DNA from: Streptomyces sp. SJL17-4
GTDB taxonomy: Bacteria > Actinomycetota > Actinomycetes > Streptomycetales > Streptomycetaceae
DNA length: 64,000 nt
Direction of reading: 5' to 3'
Assembly: GCF_036826855.1 (NCBI RefSeq)
Contig: NZ_CP104578.1
Location: 7,436,501 to 7,500,500, forward strand
A program made the translations under genes and the position numbers. Of this stretch, positions 32,744 to 41,403 are shown in pieces. How positions within the stretch are numbered: position 1 is the first letter of the stretch; each line of letters begins with the position of its first letter. The notes under the pieces were generated by a model. The model did no database searches. It was not told the origin of the DNA and worked only from the letters and a program-made list of their open reading frames with translations.

Positions 32744-33763
32744 TCAGCGTTCGGCGGCGCCCTCGCCGGACAGGCGCAGCAGTGCGGGGTCCTCCGGCAG
32801 TCGCAGCGTGCCGGTGGCGAGCGCCGCCGAGAGCGCCACGGCCCCGGCCAGGGGATCCCCGGCGGGGGCTACGGTCCGGGCCTGCGGGAGGTGCTCCTCC
32901 AACTCCGCGCGCAGCGGTACGAGCAGGGGGTCGCCCATCTTGAACAGTCCGCCCGTCAGCGCCACCAGCGCCCCCGGCCCGGCCGGGCACGCCGCCTCGG
33001 CGGCCTCGGCGATGTGCCGGGCCGCCCGCGTCAGGATGTCCGCAGCCACCGGGTCCTCGGCGGCGCACCGTCCCACCTCGGGGGCGAAGGAGGCGAGCAC
33101 CGCGGGCCGGTCGGTACGGGGGTAGAGCGCGCCCGGCAGGCCCGCCGCCGGACCGAACAGCTTCTCCGCCCGGGCCAGCAGCGCCGTCGAACCGCCGCTC
33201 CGCCCGTCGTACGCGCGCATGGCCGCCTCCAGGCCGGCCCGGCCGATCCAGGCGCCGCTGCCGCAGTCGCCGAGGAGGTGCCCCCAGCCGTCGGCCCGCC
33301 GCCAGGACGTCAGGTCCGTGCCGAGCGCGATCATGCCCGTACCGCCCGCGACGACGGCTCCCGGCCGCTGCCCGAGCGCACCGGCGTACGCGGTGACGGC
33401 GTCGGCCGCCAGCGCGAGCCGCCGTACGCCCCACGCGTCGGCGAAGGCGCCCGGCAGCTCGGCTCGCAGTTCGTCCCCGAGGGTCGCCATCCCGGCCGCG
33501 CCCACGGCCACGGCGACGACCGGCCGGGCGCCGTGAGGCTCCGCCAGGGCGCGCACGGCCGGCAGGACCTGGTCCAGGAAGTGCCGTGCGGAGATGCCGC
33601 CGGGGCCGGTGCGCACCGGTTCGTGCGAGGAGCGGGTGTCGAGCACGGCGCCGCTCGCCGCCTCGGCCAGCGCGATCCGGAGCCCCGACCCCCCGGAGTC
33701 GACACCGACGACCAGAGAGGCGCCCGGATCGTTCACGGAAGTCACGGAGCCGACTGGGGTCAC
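32744..33763 (-). CDS. N-acetylglucosamine kinase-like (BadF/BcrA ATPase family) protein
   Basis: 339 aa, actin-like ATPase fold. The phosphate-1 motif is VVGVDSGGSGLRIALAE near the N-terminus, the second phosphate loop lies in VVAGGTGMIALGT, and the adenosine motif is GALVALTGGLFKMGDP. Relatives phosphorylate GlcNAc or similar aminosugars. The DasR-like site 2.3 kb away hints at a GlcNAc-related locus, though this gene has no such site in front. GTG 33763 is the first start of the frame; an internal GTG a few codons in is also possible. Confidence 0.84.
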   Translation of the reverse strand: MTPVGSVTSVNDPGASLVVGVDSGGSGLRIALAEAASGAVLDTRSSHEPVRTGPGGISARHFLDQVLPAVRALAEPHGARPVVAVAVGAAGMATLGDELRAELPGAFADAWGVRRLALAADAVTAYAGALGQRPGAVVAGGTGMIALGTDLTSWRRADGWGHLLGDCGSGAWIGRAGLEAAMRAYDGRSGGSTALLARAEKLFGPAAGLPGALYPRTDRPAVLASFAPEVGRCAAEDPVAADILTRAARHIAEAAEAACPAGPGALVALTGGLFKMGDPLLVPLRAELEEHLPQARTVAPAGDPLAGAVALSAALATGTLRLPEDPALLRLSGEGAAER

Positions 33764-33873
33764 GGTGCACCGTCCTCGCGACGAGTGGGGCGGGGGAGTG
33801 GGCGGAGTCTAGGGGGTGGCCGGTGAAGGCGCTCGAACCGGGGTGTCACTGTAGGCCGGTAGAGTGACGGACC

Positions 33874-34551
33874 GTGACAGCGCGACCTTTGAAGGAACTG
33901 GTGGAGCCCGGCTGGGCGGAGGCTCTGAGCCCCGTGGCAGGCCGCGTGGCGGAGATGGGTGACTTCCTGCGGGCGGAGATCGCCGCGGGCCGCACCTATC
34001 TGCCGGCCGGACAGCACGTACTGCGGGCGTTCCAGCAGCCCTTCGACGACGTGCGGGTGCTGATCGTGGGTCAGGACCCCTATCCGACACCGGGAATGGC
34101 GATCGGGCTGAGCTTCGCGGTCGCGCCCGAGGTCCGTCAGCTGCCGGGCAGCCTGGAGAACATCTTCCGGGAGCTGCACACCGACCTCGGGATGCCCCGG
34201 CCGTCGAACGGCGATCTGACCCCCTGGACCCGTCAGGGCGTCCTCCTCCTCAACAGGGCGCTGACCACGGCCCCGCGCAAGCCCGCCGCCCACCGCGGCA
34301 AGGGCTGGGAGGAGGTGACCGAGCAGGCGATCCGCGCGCTGGCCGCCCGGGGCAAGCCCCTGGTGTCGATCCTGTGGGGCCGCGATGCGCGCAACGCCCG
34401 CCCGCTCCTCGGCAATCTGCCCGCGGTCGAGTCCGCGCACCCGTCCCCGATGTCGGCGGACCGCGGCTTCTTCGGCTCCCGTCCCTTCAGCCGTGCCAAC
34501 CAACTCCTCCTGGAGCAGGGCGCCCAGCCGGTGGACTGGCGCCTGCCCTGA
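33874..34551 (+). CDS. ung: Uracil-DNA glycosylase, family 1
   Basis: 225 aa. The catalytic Asp is in [13 protein letters not shown]; the Leu-loop [19 protein letters not shown] carries the catalytic His; [14 protein letters not shown] completes the uracil pocket. It removes uracil from DNA to start base-excision repair. TAGAGT (33860-33865) lies 8 nt before GTG 33874, so the message is likely leaderless. The convergent terminator at 34562 separates it from the next gene. Confidence 0.96.
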   Translation: MTARPLKELVEPGWAEALSPVAGRVAEMGDFLRAEIAAGRTYLPAGQHVLRAFQQPFDDVRVLIVGQDPYPTPGMAIGLSFAVAPEVRQLPGSLENIFRELHTDLGMPRPSNGDLTPWTRQGVLLLNRALTTAPRKPAAHRGKGWEEVTEQAIRALAARGKPLVSILWGRDARNARPLLGNLPAVESAHPSPMSADRGFFGSRPFSRANQLLLEQGAQPVDWRLP

Positions 34552-34561
34552 CCGGACCGTC

Positions 34562-34585
34562 GGCCTCCTTCGCGCGGAGGAGGCC
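34562..34585. terminator. Convergent terminator hairpin
   Basis: GGCCTCCT (34562-34569) and AGGAGGCC (34578-34585) pair perfectly around an 8-base loop, 10 nt after the ung stop and before the end of the convergent propeller gene. Confidence 0.75.
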
Positions 34586-34609
34586 ACGGAAGCGCCGGAT
34601 CGCCCCGGC

Positions 34610-35692
34610 TCAGATCGCGGCCGCCCGCACGCAGAGCACGTCCGGCAGGTGTTCGGCGAGGAGTTGCCAGCTGTCGCCGTCGTCGGCGCTCGCGTACACC
34701 TCGCCGTTGCGGTTGCCGAAGTACACGCCCGCCGGGTCCGCGTCGTCCGTGCACAGCGCGTCCCGGAGCACCGTGCCGTAGTGGTCGCCCTCGGGCAGGC
34801 CGCGGCTCAGCGGTTCCCAGGTGGCTCCGGCGTCGGTCGTGCGGTAGACCCGGCACCGGCGGCCGGCCGGGACCCGGTCGGAGTCCGCGGTGATGGGGAA
34901 GACATAGGCGGTGTCCGGGCGGTGCGGGTGCGCGGCGACTGCGAAGCCGAAGTCGGACGGCAGTCCGGCGCCGATGTCCGTCCAGCTGGCGCCCGCGTCG
35001 TCGCTGCGGAAGACGCCCCAGTGGTTCTGCAGGTAGAGCCGGTCGAGATCGCCCGCGTCCTGGGCGATCTTGTGGACGCACTGCCCGAAGACCGGGTGGG
35101 GGTCCGGCAGGAACACCGCCGACACGCCCTTGTTGGAGGGCTCCCAGGCGGCTCCGCCGTCCCGTGAGCGGAACACCCCGGCGGTGGAAACGGCGACGGT
35201 GACGGCCGACGGGTCGCGCCGGTCGGTCAGCACGGTGTGGACGGCTTCCCCGCCGCCGCCCGGCACCCACTGGGAGCGGGTCGGGTGCTCCCACAGCGGG
35301 CGGACGAGCTCGAAGGACTCGCCGCCGTCCGCCGACCGGAACAGCGCGGCCGGCTCCGTCCCCGCGTACACGACGCCGGGGGAGTGCTCCGGTGCCGGGT
35401 GGAGCTGCCAGACGCGCTCCAGGGAGGCGCCGGTGTCCTCGGGGAACTTCACGGCGGGCCGCGCCGGTTCGGTCCAGGTCCTGCCGAGGTCGTCGGAGTG
35501 GAAGACGGACGGCCCCCAGTGGGCGCTGTCCCCGCCCACGAGCAGCCGCGGCGTCGGCCATCGGGTGTCGATGGCGACCGAGTAGACCGCCTGCGCGGGG
35601 AAGGCCGGATCGTCGAACTCCCATCGGCCGTCGTGCCTGCGGCCGATGAAGAGCCCCTTGCGGGTGCCTACGGTGAGGAGTACGTCGGGCAT
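34610..35692 (-). CDS. Sialidase/BNR-like beta-propeller protein
   Basis: 360 aa built from repeated blades with the BNR Asp-box (SxDxGxxW): SDDLGRTW, SADGGESF, SRDGGAAW, SDDAGASW, TTDAGATW and SADDGDSW. Six to seven blades, starting VGTRKGLFIGRR. Sialidase catalytic Arg/Glu/Tyr residues are not evident, and relatives are annotated as exo-alpha-sialidase-like or photosystem-assembly-like without proof. No signal peptide, so cytoplasmic. ATG 35692 follows GGAGGTGGC. Confidence 0.82.
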   Translation of the reverse strand: MPDVLLTVGTRKGLFIGRRHDGRWEFDDPAFPAQAVYSVAIDTRWPTPRLLVGGDSAHWGPSVFHSDDLGRTWTEPARPAVKFPEDTGASLERVWQLHPAPEHSPGVVYAGTEPAALFRSADGGESFELVRPLWEHPTRSQWVPGGGGEAVHTVLTDRRDPSAVTVAVSTAGVFRSRDGGAAWEPSNKGVSAVFLPDPHPVFGQCVHKIAQDAGDLDRLYLQNHWGVFRSDDAGASWTDIGAGLPSDFGFAVAAHPHRPDTAYVFPITADSDRVPAGRRCRVYRTTDAGATWEPLSRGLPEGDHYGTVLRDALCTDDADPAGVYFGNRNGEVYASADDGDSWQLLAEHLPDVLCVRAAAI

Positions 35693-35837
35693 GGATGCCA
35701 CCTCCAGGACGCCGTTGTCGCGGATACGGGCCAGTCTGCACCCGGCCACTGACAACGGCTGCCGGACACTCCCGGGGGCTCCCGCGCCCCTGCCGTACGA
35801 AGGCGGTCCAGGGGCCGGCGGTCACCCTTCGGGTTGC

Positions 35838-36923
35838 TCAGATCGCCCAGGCGTACTGCGGCGGCGCCGCGTGCGTCGAGGCGCCCAGGTCGCGGGCGGC
35901 GCGGCGGGCCCAGGAGGCGTCGCGCAGCAGCTCGCGGCCGAGGAGGACCGCGTCCGCCTCGCCGTTGGCGACGATCTTCTCGGCCTGGTCGCTCTCGGTG
36001 ATCAGGCCGACGGCGGCCACCGGCAGCCCGGTCTCGGCCTTGACGCGGGCGGCGAAGGGCACCTGGTAGCCGGGGCCCACCGGGATCTCGGCCGGTCCGC
36101 CGTTGCCGCCGCTGGAGACGTCGAGGAGGTCGACGCCGTGCTCGCGGAGGAGCGCGGCGAACCGTACGGTCTCGTCGACCGTCCAGCCCTGCTCCTCCAG
36201 CCAGTCGGTGGCCGAGATGCGGAAGAAGACGGGCAGCTCCTCGGGCCACACGGACCGCACGGCGTCGACGACCTCCAGGGCGAGCCGGGTCCGGTTCTCG
36301 AAGGAACCGCCGTACGCGTCGGTGCGGTGGTTGCTGTGCGGGGAGAGGAACTCGCCGATCAGATAGCCGTGGGCGCCGTGCACCTCGATGACCTGGAAGC
36401 CGGCGTCCAGCGCGCGGCGGGCCGCGTCCGCGAACTGCCCGGTGATCTCCCGGATCCTGTCGACGGTCAGCTCGGTCGGCACCGGGTAGCCCTCGGCGAA
36501 CTCGACGGGGCTCGGCGCGACGGGCTGCCAGCCGGGACCGCCCTCGGGGACGGGCCCGCGGCCCTCCCAGGGGCGCTTGGTCGAGGCCTTGCGTCCGGCG
36601 TGCCCGATCTGGATGCCGGGCACGGTGCCGTGGTCCTTGAGGAAGGTGGCGATCCGGCGGAGGGCCTCGGTCTGGGTGTCGTTCCAGAGGCCGAGGTCGG
36701 CCGGGCTGATCCGGCCCTCGGCGGCGACGGCGGTCGCCTCGACCAGGATCAGCCCGGTGCCGCCGGTGGCCCGGGAGGCGTAGTGGGCGAAGTGCCAGTC
36801 CGTGGCGACACCCGCGTTCGGGCCGGTCATCTCCGCCGAGTACTGGCACATGGGGGCCATCCATACCCGGTTGGGGACGGTCAGCGACCGCAGGGTGTAG
36901 GGCTCGAACAGGGCGACGCTCAT
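35838..36923 (-). CDS. Old-yellow-enzyme-type NADH:flavin oxidoreductase (YqjM class)
   Basis: 361 aa, FMN TIM barrel. FEPYTLRSLTVPNRVWMAPMCQYSA is the class start (Cys in PMCQYS tunes the flavin). The FMN/substrate His appears in IQIGHAGRKAS and VIEVHGAHGYLIGEFLSP, and the phosphate site lies near the C-terminal ADAVLLGRELLRD. It should reduce enones and similar electrophiles with NAD(P)H. The divergent ArsR gene and two 16-bp palindromes between them suggest inducer-controlled expression. ATG 36923. Confidence 0.93.
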   Translation of the reverse strand: MSVALFEPYTLRSLTVPNRVWMAPMCQYSAEMTGPNAGVATDWHFAHYASRATGGTGLILVEATAVAAEGRISPADLGLWNDTQTEALRRIATFLKDHGTVPGIQIGHAGRKASTKRPWEGRGPVPEGGPGWQPVAPSPVEFAEGYPVPTELTVDRIREITGQFADAARRALDAGFQVIEVHGAHGYLIGEFLSPHSNHRTDAYGGSFENRTRLALEVVDAVRSVWPEELPVFFRISATDWLEEQGWTVDETVRFAALLREHGVDLLDVSSGGNGGPAEIPVGPGYQVPFAARVKAETGLPVAAVGLITESDQAEKIVANGEADAVLLGRELLRDASWARRAARDLGASTHAAPPQYAWAI

Positions 36924-36960
36924 GACGGACTCCGTTTCGGGATGCCTCGAAGGACGCTAG

Positions 36961-37010
36961 TACGGTAACCATCGTAGTACGGCATCTGTCAAACTACGAG
37001 GGTTCTCGTA
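36961..37010. promoter_or_regulatory. Two ArsR-type palindromic operators
   Basis: Site 1, TACGGTAACCATCGTA (36961-36976), has one arm mismatch; site 2, TACGAG-GGTT-CTCGTA (36995-37010), is perfect. Both have the form TACGNN-N4-NNCGTA with 34 bp between centres. They lie 38-87 bp from the two divergent starts (36923 and 37048), so one regulator could control both genes. Confidence 0.7.
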
Positions 37011-37047
37011 CAATGGCTCCTGTCCCGGATGAAGTGGAGCCGCCGCC

Positions 37048-37401
37048 ATGACGACCACCGCCAGCCCTCGCGCACTCGAACACCCCGCGCGCGACCAGAT
37101 CCGACTGGAGGCGGTGCTGCACGCGCTCGCGGACCCGGTGCGGCTCCGGATCGTGCGGGACATGGCGCGCGAGCGCGCCGAACTGAGCTGCTCGTACTTC
37201 GACCTCCCGGTCACCAAGTCCACGACGACGCACCACTTCCGGGTGCTGCGCGAGGGTGGAGTCATCCGGCAGACGTACCGCGGTACGGCCAAGCTCAACG
37301 CCCTGCGCGAGGACGACCTCGAAGCCCTCTTCCCGGGCCTGCTCGCCACGGTCCTGTCGGCGGCCGGCGCCCAGGCCGACCGCGAGGACGCGACGGCCTA
37401 G
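37048..37401 (+). CDS. ArsR-family transcriptional regulator
   Basis: 117 aa winged helix: AVLHALADPVRLRIVRDMA, then the recognition helix TKSTTTHHFRVLREGGVI and wing RGTAKLNALREDDL. Cys65-type residues (LSCSYFDLP) precede the recognition helix and could sense electrophiles, fitting the divergent old-yellow-enzyme gene. ATG 37048 follows GAGCCGCC. Confidence 0.9.
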   Translation: MTTTASPRALEHPARDQIRLEAVLHALADPVRLRIVRDMARERAELSCSYFDLPVTKSTTTHHFRVLREGGVIRQTYRGTAKLNALREDDLEALFPGLLATVLSAAGAQADREDATA

Positions 37402-37470
37402 GCGCCGGTGAGGGGCGTCGGCGAGGGGGCCGCGGCGGGGCCCTCGGGGGCAGGCGTCCCGCTGTGCCCC

Positions 37471-38118
37471 CTACAGCCTCCGCATCCTCCCGATCTCGGC
37501 CGTCTGCTGGGCGATCACGTCGTTCGCCATCTCCTCCACGAGGACGTTGTTGCCCTCGCTCAGCACCTCGGCCGCCATCGTCACCGCCCCCTCGTGGTGC
37601 GTGATCATCAGCTTCAGGAAGAGCTCGTCGAAGGCCTTCCCCTTCGCGTTCCTGAGGTTCTCCAGCTGTCCCGCGGTCGCCATGCCCGGCATCGAGTGAT
37701 GGTCGTGGCCCGCCTGTTCGCGCGGGCCACCGTTGTTTTTCAGCCAACCTTCCATCGCGCCGATCTCCGGCTGCTGTGCCGCCGCGATCCGCTCGGCCAC
37801 CTTCTTGACCTGGGGGGAACCCGCCCGCTGTGGGACCAGCGCCGTCATGGTCAGGGCCTGCCGGTGGTGCACGATCATCATCTGCGCGTAGGTGAAGTCC
37901 GCGCCGTTCGGGCTCTCGTCCGGAAGCAGCTCGGCGGCCTCCTCGGGGGATATCCGCCTGGCCGGTTCCCCGGGCTTGCCCGGCGCGACCACCGTCCCGG
38001 TCGAGCCCTTCGCCTCCGGCGTTCCCTTGTCGGGCCCCGACTCACAGGCGGTCAGGGCGAGTACGGCGACGGCGGACAGGGCCACGGCGACGACGGCACG
38101 CTGGCGGCGGATCAACAA
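37471..38118 (-). CDS. DUF305 lipoprotein
   Basis: 215 aa exported lipoprotein. Signal peptide with lipobox LALTAC (Cys about residue 25). Two DUF305 ferritin-like halves follow, each with paired His motifs (MMIVHHRQALTMTALV and LMITHHEGAVTMAAEV), joined by a metal-rich loop GHDHHSMPGM. It may bind copper or another metal outside the cell. TTG 38118 is used because GGAGGT lies just in front. Divergent from the LVIVD gene, a pair common in Streptomyces. Confidence 0.9.
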   Translation of the reverse strand: MLIRRQRAVVAVALSAVAVLALTACESGPDKGTPEAKGSTGTVVAPGKPGEPARRISPEEAAELLPDESPNGADFTYAQMMIVHHRQALTMTALVPQRAGSPQVKKVAERIAAAQQPEIGAMEGWLKNNGGPREQAGHDHHSMPGMATAGQLENLRNAKGKAFDELFLKLMITHHEGAVTMAAEVLSEGNNVLVEEMANDVIAQQTAEIGRMRRL

Positions 38119-38216
38119 CGCGACCTCCAGATGTTCTTGCGGGGACAGTGACCGTTCCTAGCACTTTTCTCGGGGCTACCGATCAAAAACCTTCATTACG
38201 TCTGTGTTGCCATCTG

Positions 38217-38244
38217 TTGAGATGTGCACGGCAAGGAAGATACT
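38217..38244 (+). promoter_or_regulatory. Promoter of the LVIVD-repeat gene
   Basis: TTGAGA (38217-38222), 16-bp spacer, GATACT (38239-38244). Predicted transcription starts near 38251, about 44 nt before the GTG at 38295. Confidence 0.55.
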
Positions 38245-38259
38245 GCCGGAGTCCAACAC

Positions 38260-38277
38260 CCGTTCAACGCTGAACGG
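38260..38277. promoter_or_regulatory. Inverted repeat in the LVIVD-gene leader
   Basis: CCGTTCA-ACGC-TGAACGG, perfect 7-bp arms, between the predicted transcription start and the ribosome-binding site (GGGAGGACGGA). It could be an operator or a 5'-leader hairpin. Confidence 0.55.
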
Positions 38278-38294
38278 ATACCAGGGAGGACGGA

Positions 38295-39830
38295 GTGACT
38301 TCGTTGCGTACCCCGCGTTCCACGTCAGTCACGCGCGAACCGCGTGCCAGGCTCAGACGCCTGGGCGTGGCATCCGCCGCGGCCGGACTGATGGCCACAC
38401 TGCTCATGGCGGGCCCCGCCACCGCGACGCCCGACCCGGGCGACGCTCCGGCTCAGGGCAAGGTCTCCTCGGAGCAGGCGGCCGAGGCGCGTTCCGCGAT
38501 ACAGAGCGGTGAGATACCCGGCGTGGACGAGATCGTCCACAGCTCGAACATCGAGCACCTCGCCAACATCCCCAAGGACGCCCTCAAGGGCACCAACTCG
38601 GACCTCGCCTTCCAGGGCAAGTACGCCTTCGCCGGCAACTACGACGGCTTCCGGATCTTCGACATCAGCGACCCGAAGTCCCCGAAGACCGTCGCCCAGG
38701 TCCTCTGCCCGGGCTCCCAGAACGACATCTCCGTCTCCGGGGACCTGCTGTTCCTCTCGACGGACTCCTCCCGGAGCGACGACTCCTGCGCCAGCACCTC
38801 GCAGCCCGCCTCGGTCAAGGAATCCTGGGAGGGCATGAAGATCTTCGACATCAGCGACGTCCGGAACCCGAAGTACGTCGCCGCCGTCGAGACCGCGTGC
38901 GGTTCGCACACCCACACGCTGGTTCCCAAGAAGCGGGACGTGTACGTCTACGTCTCCTCGTACTCGCCCAACGCCGCGTTCCCGGACTGCCAGCCCCCGC
39001 ACGACGGCATCTCGGTCATCAAGGTGCCCCGCAAGGCACCCGAGAAGGCCGCGCTCATCGGCTTCCCGGTCCTCTTCCCGGGCGAGGGCCCGGACGGCGG
39101 CGGCAACCCGGGCGGCCCGACCAACCCGGGCGTCTCCAAGACCACGGGCTGCCACGACATCACCGTGCTGCCGGAGAAGGACCTCGCGGCCGGCGCCTGC
39201 ATGGGTGACGGCATCCTCTTCGACATCGAGGACCCCGAGCACCCGCGGGTGATCGACCAGGTCCAGGACAACGTCAACTTCGCGTTCTGGCACTCCGCCA
39301 CCTTCAACCTGAAGGCGAACAAGGTCGTCTTCACCGATGAGCTCGGTGGCGGCGGCGCGGCCACCTGCAACGCCGAGGTCGGCCCGAACCGCGGCGCCAA
39401 CGGCATCTACGACATCGTCGGCAAGGGCAAGAAGAGCAAGCTCGTCTTCCGCAGCTACTTCAAGATCCCGCGCCACCAGGCCGCCACCGAGAACTGCGTC
39501 GCCCACAACGGCTCGCTGATCCCGGTCAAGGGCAAGGACCTCATGGTCCAGGCCTGGTACCAGGGCGGCGTCTCCGTCTGGGACTTCACCGACTCCCGCA
39601 GCCCCAAGGAGATCGCCTACTTCGAGCGCGGCCCGCTGTCCGCCACCACCATCTCCACCGGTGGCTCGTGGTCCGCGTACTACTACAACGGCTACATCTA
39701 CTCGAACGACATCGCCAAGGGCTTCGACGTCCTGAAGCTCTCCGACCGCCGTACCGACCCCGCGAAGCGGATCCGGATGGACGAGCTCAACGTCCAGACC
39801 CAGCCGGACTACTTCGACTTCGACGACTGA
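38295..39830 (+). CDS. Secreted LVIVD-repeat (beta-propeller) protein
   Basis: 511 aa. Twin-Arg-like basic start followed by LGVASAAAGLMATLLMAGPATATP predicts secretion (Sec or Tat) with cleavage after ATA. The mature part repeats the LVIVD/propeller blade (FRIFDISDPKSPKTV, MKIFDISDVRNPKYV, ILFDIEDPEHPRVIDQ, VSVWDFTDSRSPKEI), with His-rich sites such as CGSHTHTLVPKK, FWHSATFN and CVAHNGSLIPV that may bind metal. Function unknown. GTG 38295 has GGGAGGACGGA. Its last 22 bases overlap the end of the convergent TetR gene. Confidence 0.88.
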   Translation: MTSLRTPRSTSVTREPRARLRRLGVASAAAGLMATLLMAGPATATPDPGDAPAQGKVSSEQAAEARSAIQSGEIPGVDEIVHSSNIEHLANIPKDALKGTNSDLAFQGKYAFAGNYDGFRIFDISDPKSPKTVAQVLCPGSQNDISVSGDLLFLSTDSSRSDDSCASTSQPASVKESWEGMKIFDISDVRNPKYVAAVETACGSHTHTLVPKKRDVYVYVSSYSPNAAFPDCQPPHDGISVIKVPRKAPEKAALIGFPVLFPGEGPDGGGNPGGPTNPGVSKTTGCHDITVLPEKDLAAGACMGDGILFDIEDPEHPRVIDQVQDNVNFAFWHSATFNLKANKVVFTDELGGGGAATCNAEVGPNRGANGIYDIVGKGKKSKLVFRSYFKIPRHQAATENCVAHNGSLIPVKGKDLMVQAWYQGGVSVWDFTDSRSPKEIAYFERGPLSATTISTGGSWSAYYYNGYIYSNDIAKGFDVLKLSDRRTDPAKRIRMDELNVQTQPDYFDFDD

Positions 39831-40501
39831 CCGGAGTCGTGAGCGCCGGCCGTCGGATCATGACAGCCGGCTGACGGCCTGACCACCGGCGCGCCGTCGG
39901 GCGGACCCCCGCCCGGCGGCGCGCCCGCCTCCCAGTCCAGGCCGTAGCGGTGGAACAGCTCCGACCGCAGCCGCGTCAGCGGCATCTGCGCCCCCGGCAG
40001 CAGCACCGCCACCACCGCGCCCATCAACAGGGCGCGCAGCAGCGGATAGTCGGTGTCCACGTCCTCGGAGCCGTACCGCGTCACCGTGTCCCGCAGCAGG
40101 AACGCGAGGCGCTGCTGCTCCTCGCACTGCACGAACCCCTCGGCCTGCAGAATGCCCGCCATATGGGTCCGCATCAGGGTGGGACGCTCGGCGGCGAGTC
40201 CCAGGATCGCGTCGATCGCGCGCGCCATGCGCTCGCGCCCGTCCTCCGTGCGCGGCTCGCGCTCCAGCGCCTCTTCCAGCGTGAGATGCATCAGCCGGTG
40301 CACCGCGGCCTGCAGAAGCTGCCGCTTGCCGGGGAAGTAGTACGAGATCAGCCCCCGCGCCGAACCAGCCCGCTCCGCGATGTCCGCGAGCGTCGTCGCC
40401 TCGTAGCCATGGGTGTCGACCAGCTCCACCGTGGCCTGCAGAATGCGCTCCCGGGACCTGCGCCGGAGCTCTTCATTGACCGATGGGCTACGCGGGGACA
40501 T
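39809..40501 (-). CDS. TetR-family transcriptional regulator
   Basis: 230 aa. N-terminal helix-turn-helix RERILQATVELVDTHGYEAT with LADIAERAGSARGLISYYF, then a ligand domain including RALLMGAVVAVLLPGAQM. ATG 40501 follows AGGAG and gives MSPRSPSVNEEL. The palindrome at 40516-40534 lies directly in front, so it is probably autorepressed. The Pro/Gly-rich last 30 residues overlap the LVIVD gene end. Confidence 0.9.
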   Translation of the reverse strand: MSPRSPSVNEELRRRSRERILQATVELVDTHGYEATTLADIAERAGSARGLISYYFPGKRQLLQAAVHRLMHLTLEEALEREPRTEDGRERMARAIDAILGLAAERPTLMRTHMAGILQAEGFVQCEEQQRLAFLLRDTVTRYGSEDVDTDYPLLRALLMGAVVAVLLPGAQMPLTRLRSELFHRYGLDWEAGAPPGGGPPDGAPVVRPSAGCHDPTAGAHDSGQSSKSK

Positions 40502-40515
40502 GCTGGACTCCTGCG

Positions 40516-40534
40516 TTGACTGGCTGCCAGCCAA
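40516..40534. promoter_or_regulatory. TetR-type operator, 19-bp palindrome
   Basis: TTGACTGGCTGCCAGCCAA, 8 of 9 arm positions paired, perfect in the inner 13 bp. It lies 15 nt before the TetR ATG. Confidence 0.7.
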
Positions 40535-40630
40535 TATACTCGGCGCATCCCGTCGGCATGCCCGTGTGGCATACCGCGGGGGATGCCGTCTGTTCTGGGC
40601 GACACGGGGGATCGTCCAGAACAGGCGGCC

Positions 40631-41314
40631 TCATCCTGTTCCTCCCATTCTGCTCCCCGCGCTGTCGCCGTCTCCGAGGCCGGCCCCGGGGGCGCGCGGC
40701 TCGCTCCAGCGGTACGCCAGGACCGCAGCGGCCACACAGCACCAGCCGAGCAGCCAGCCCCCGAGGACGTCCGAGGGCCAGTGCACGCCCAGATAGACCC
40801 GCGTCCACCCCACCCCGAGCACCGAGACCGCCGCCGCGACCGCCAGGGCGCCCCAGCCGCGCCACTCCTCGCGCCAGCGCAGCGCGAGGACCCAGAGCAG
40901 CAGCCCGCAGGTGACCATGGCCGTCATGGCGTGCCCGGACGGGAAGGCGGCGAACCGCGCCGAGTCGACCGGATCGCTCCACTCCGGCCGCTCCCGCCCC
41001 ACCAGCGTCTTGATGCCCTGCTGGAGCGCCACGGCCAGCAGACTCGTCGCGGCCACCCACAGGGCGAGGCGACGCTCTCGTCCCCACCACAGCAGCACCA
41101 CCGTCGCGGCGGTCAGCGCGCGCATCGTCCACGGGTCCCACACCCAGTCGCTGAGGACACGGTTCGCCTGGGTGAGCCCGGGGTCGGACACCGCGTCACG
41201 GTGGAGCGCCTCGGTCACGGACCGGTCGAAGGAGAGCAGGGGGTCCCATCCCACGGCCACGAGGGCGAGCAGGAGGACGGCCAGAACTCCGGAGATCACA
41301 GCGGAGGAACGCAT
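40631..41314 (-). CDS. PAP2-family membrane phosphatase
   Basis: 227 aa with about six transmembrane helices. The three PAP2 motifs are present: KTLVGRERP, FPSGHAMTA (catalytic His) and RVYLGVHWPSDVLGGW. It should dephosphorylate lipid phosphates such as undecaprenyl pyrophosphate outside the membrane. ATG 41314. Gly/Asp-rich tail. Confidence 0.93.
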   Translation of the reverse strand: MRSSAVISGVLAVLLLALVAVGWDPLLSFDRSVTEALHRDAVSDPGLTQANRVLSDWVWDPWTMRALTAATVVLLWWGRERRLALWVAATSLLAVALQQGIKTLVGRERPEWSDPVDSARFAAFPSGHAMTAMVTCGLLLWVLALRWREEWRGWGALAVAAAVSVLGVGWTRVYLGVHWPSDVLGGWLLGWCCVAAAVLAYRWSEPRAPGAGLGDGDSAGSRMGGTG

Positions 41315-41403
41315 GCCTCGATCCTGCCCGACGATCGGCTCCGGCCGATCTCTCCCCCTCCTCGCGCGCGCCGTCGCGCCCGCTCGGACCGGTGGGCCGG
41401 CCG

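Noticed and set aside
30795..33770. 991-codon minus-strand frame across lactonase, CbiX and kinase genes
   Set aside because: Runs through a strong terminator and three recognisable genes in another frame; no domain.
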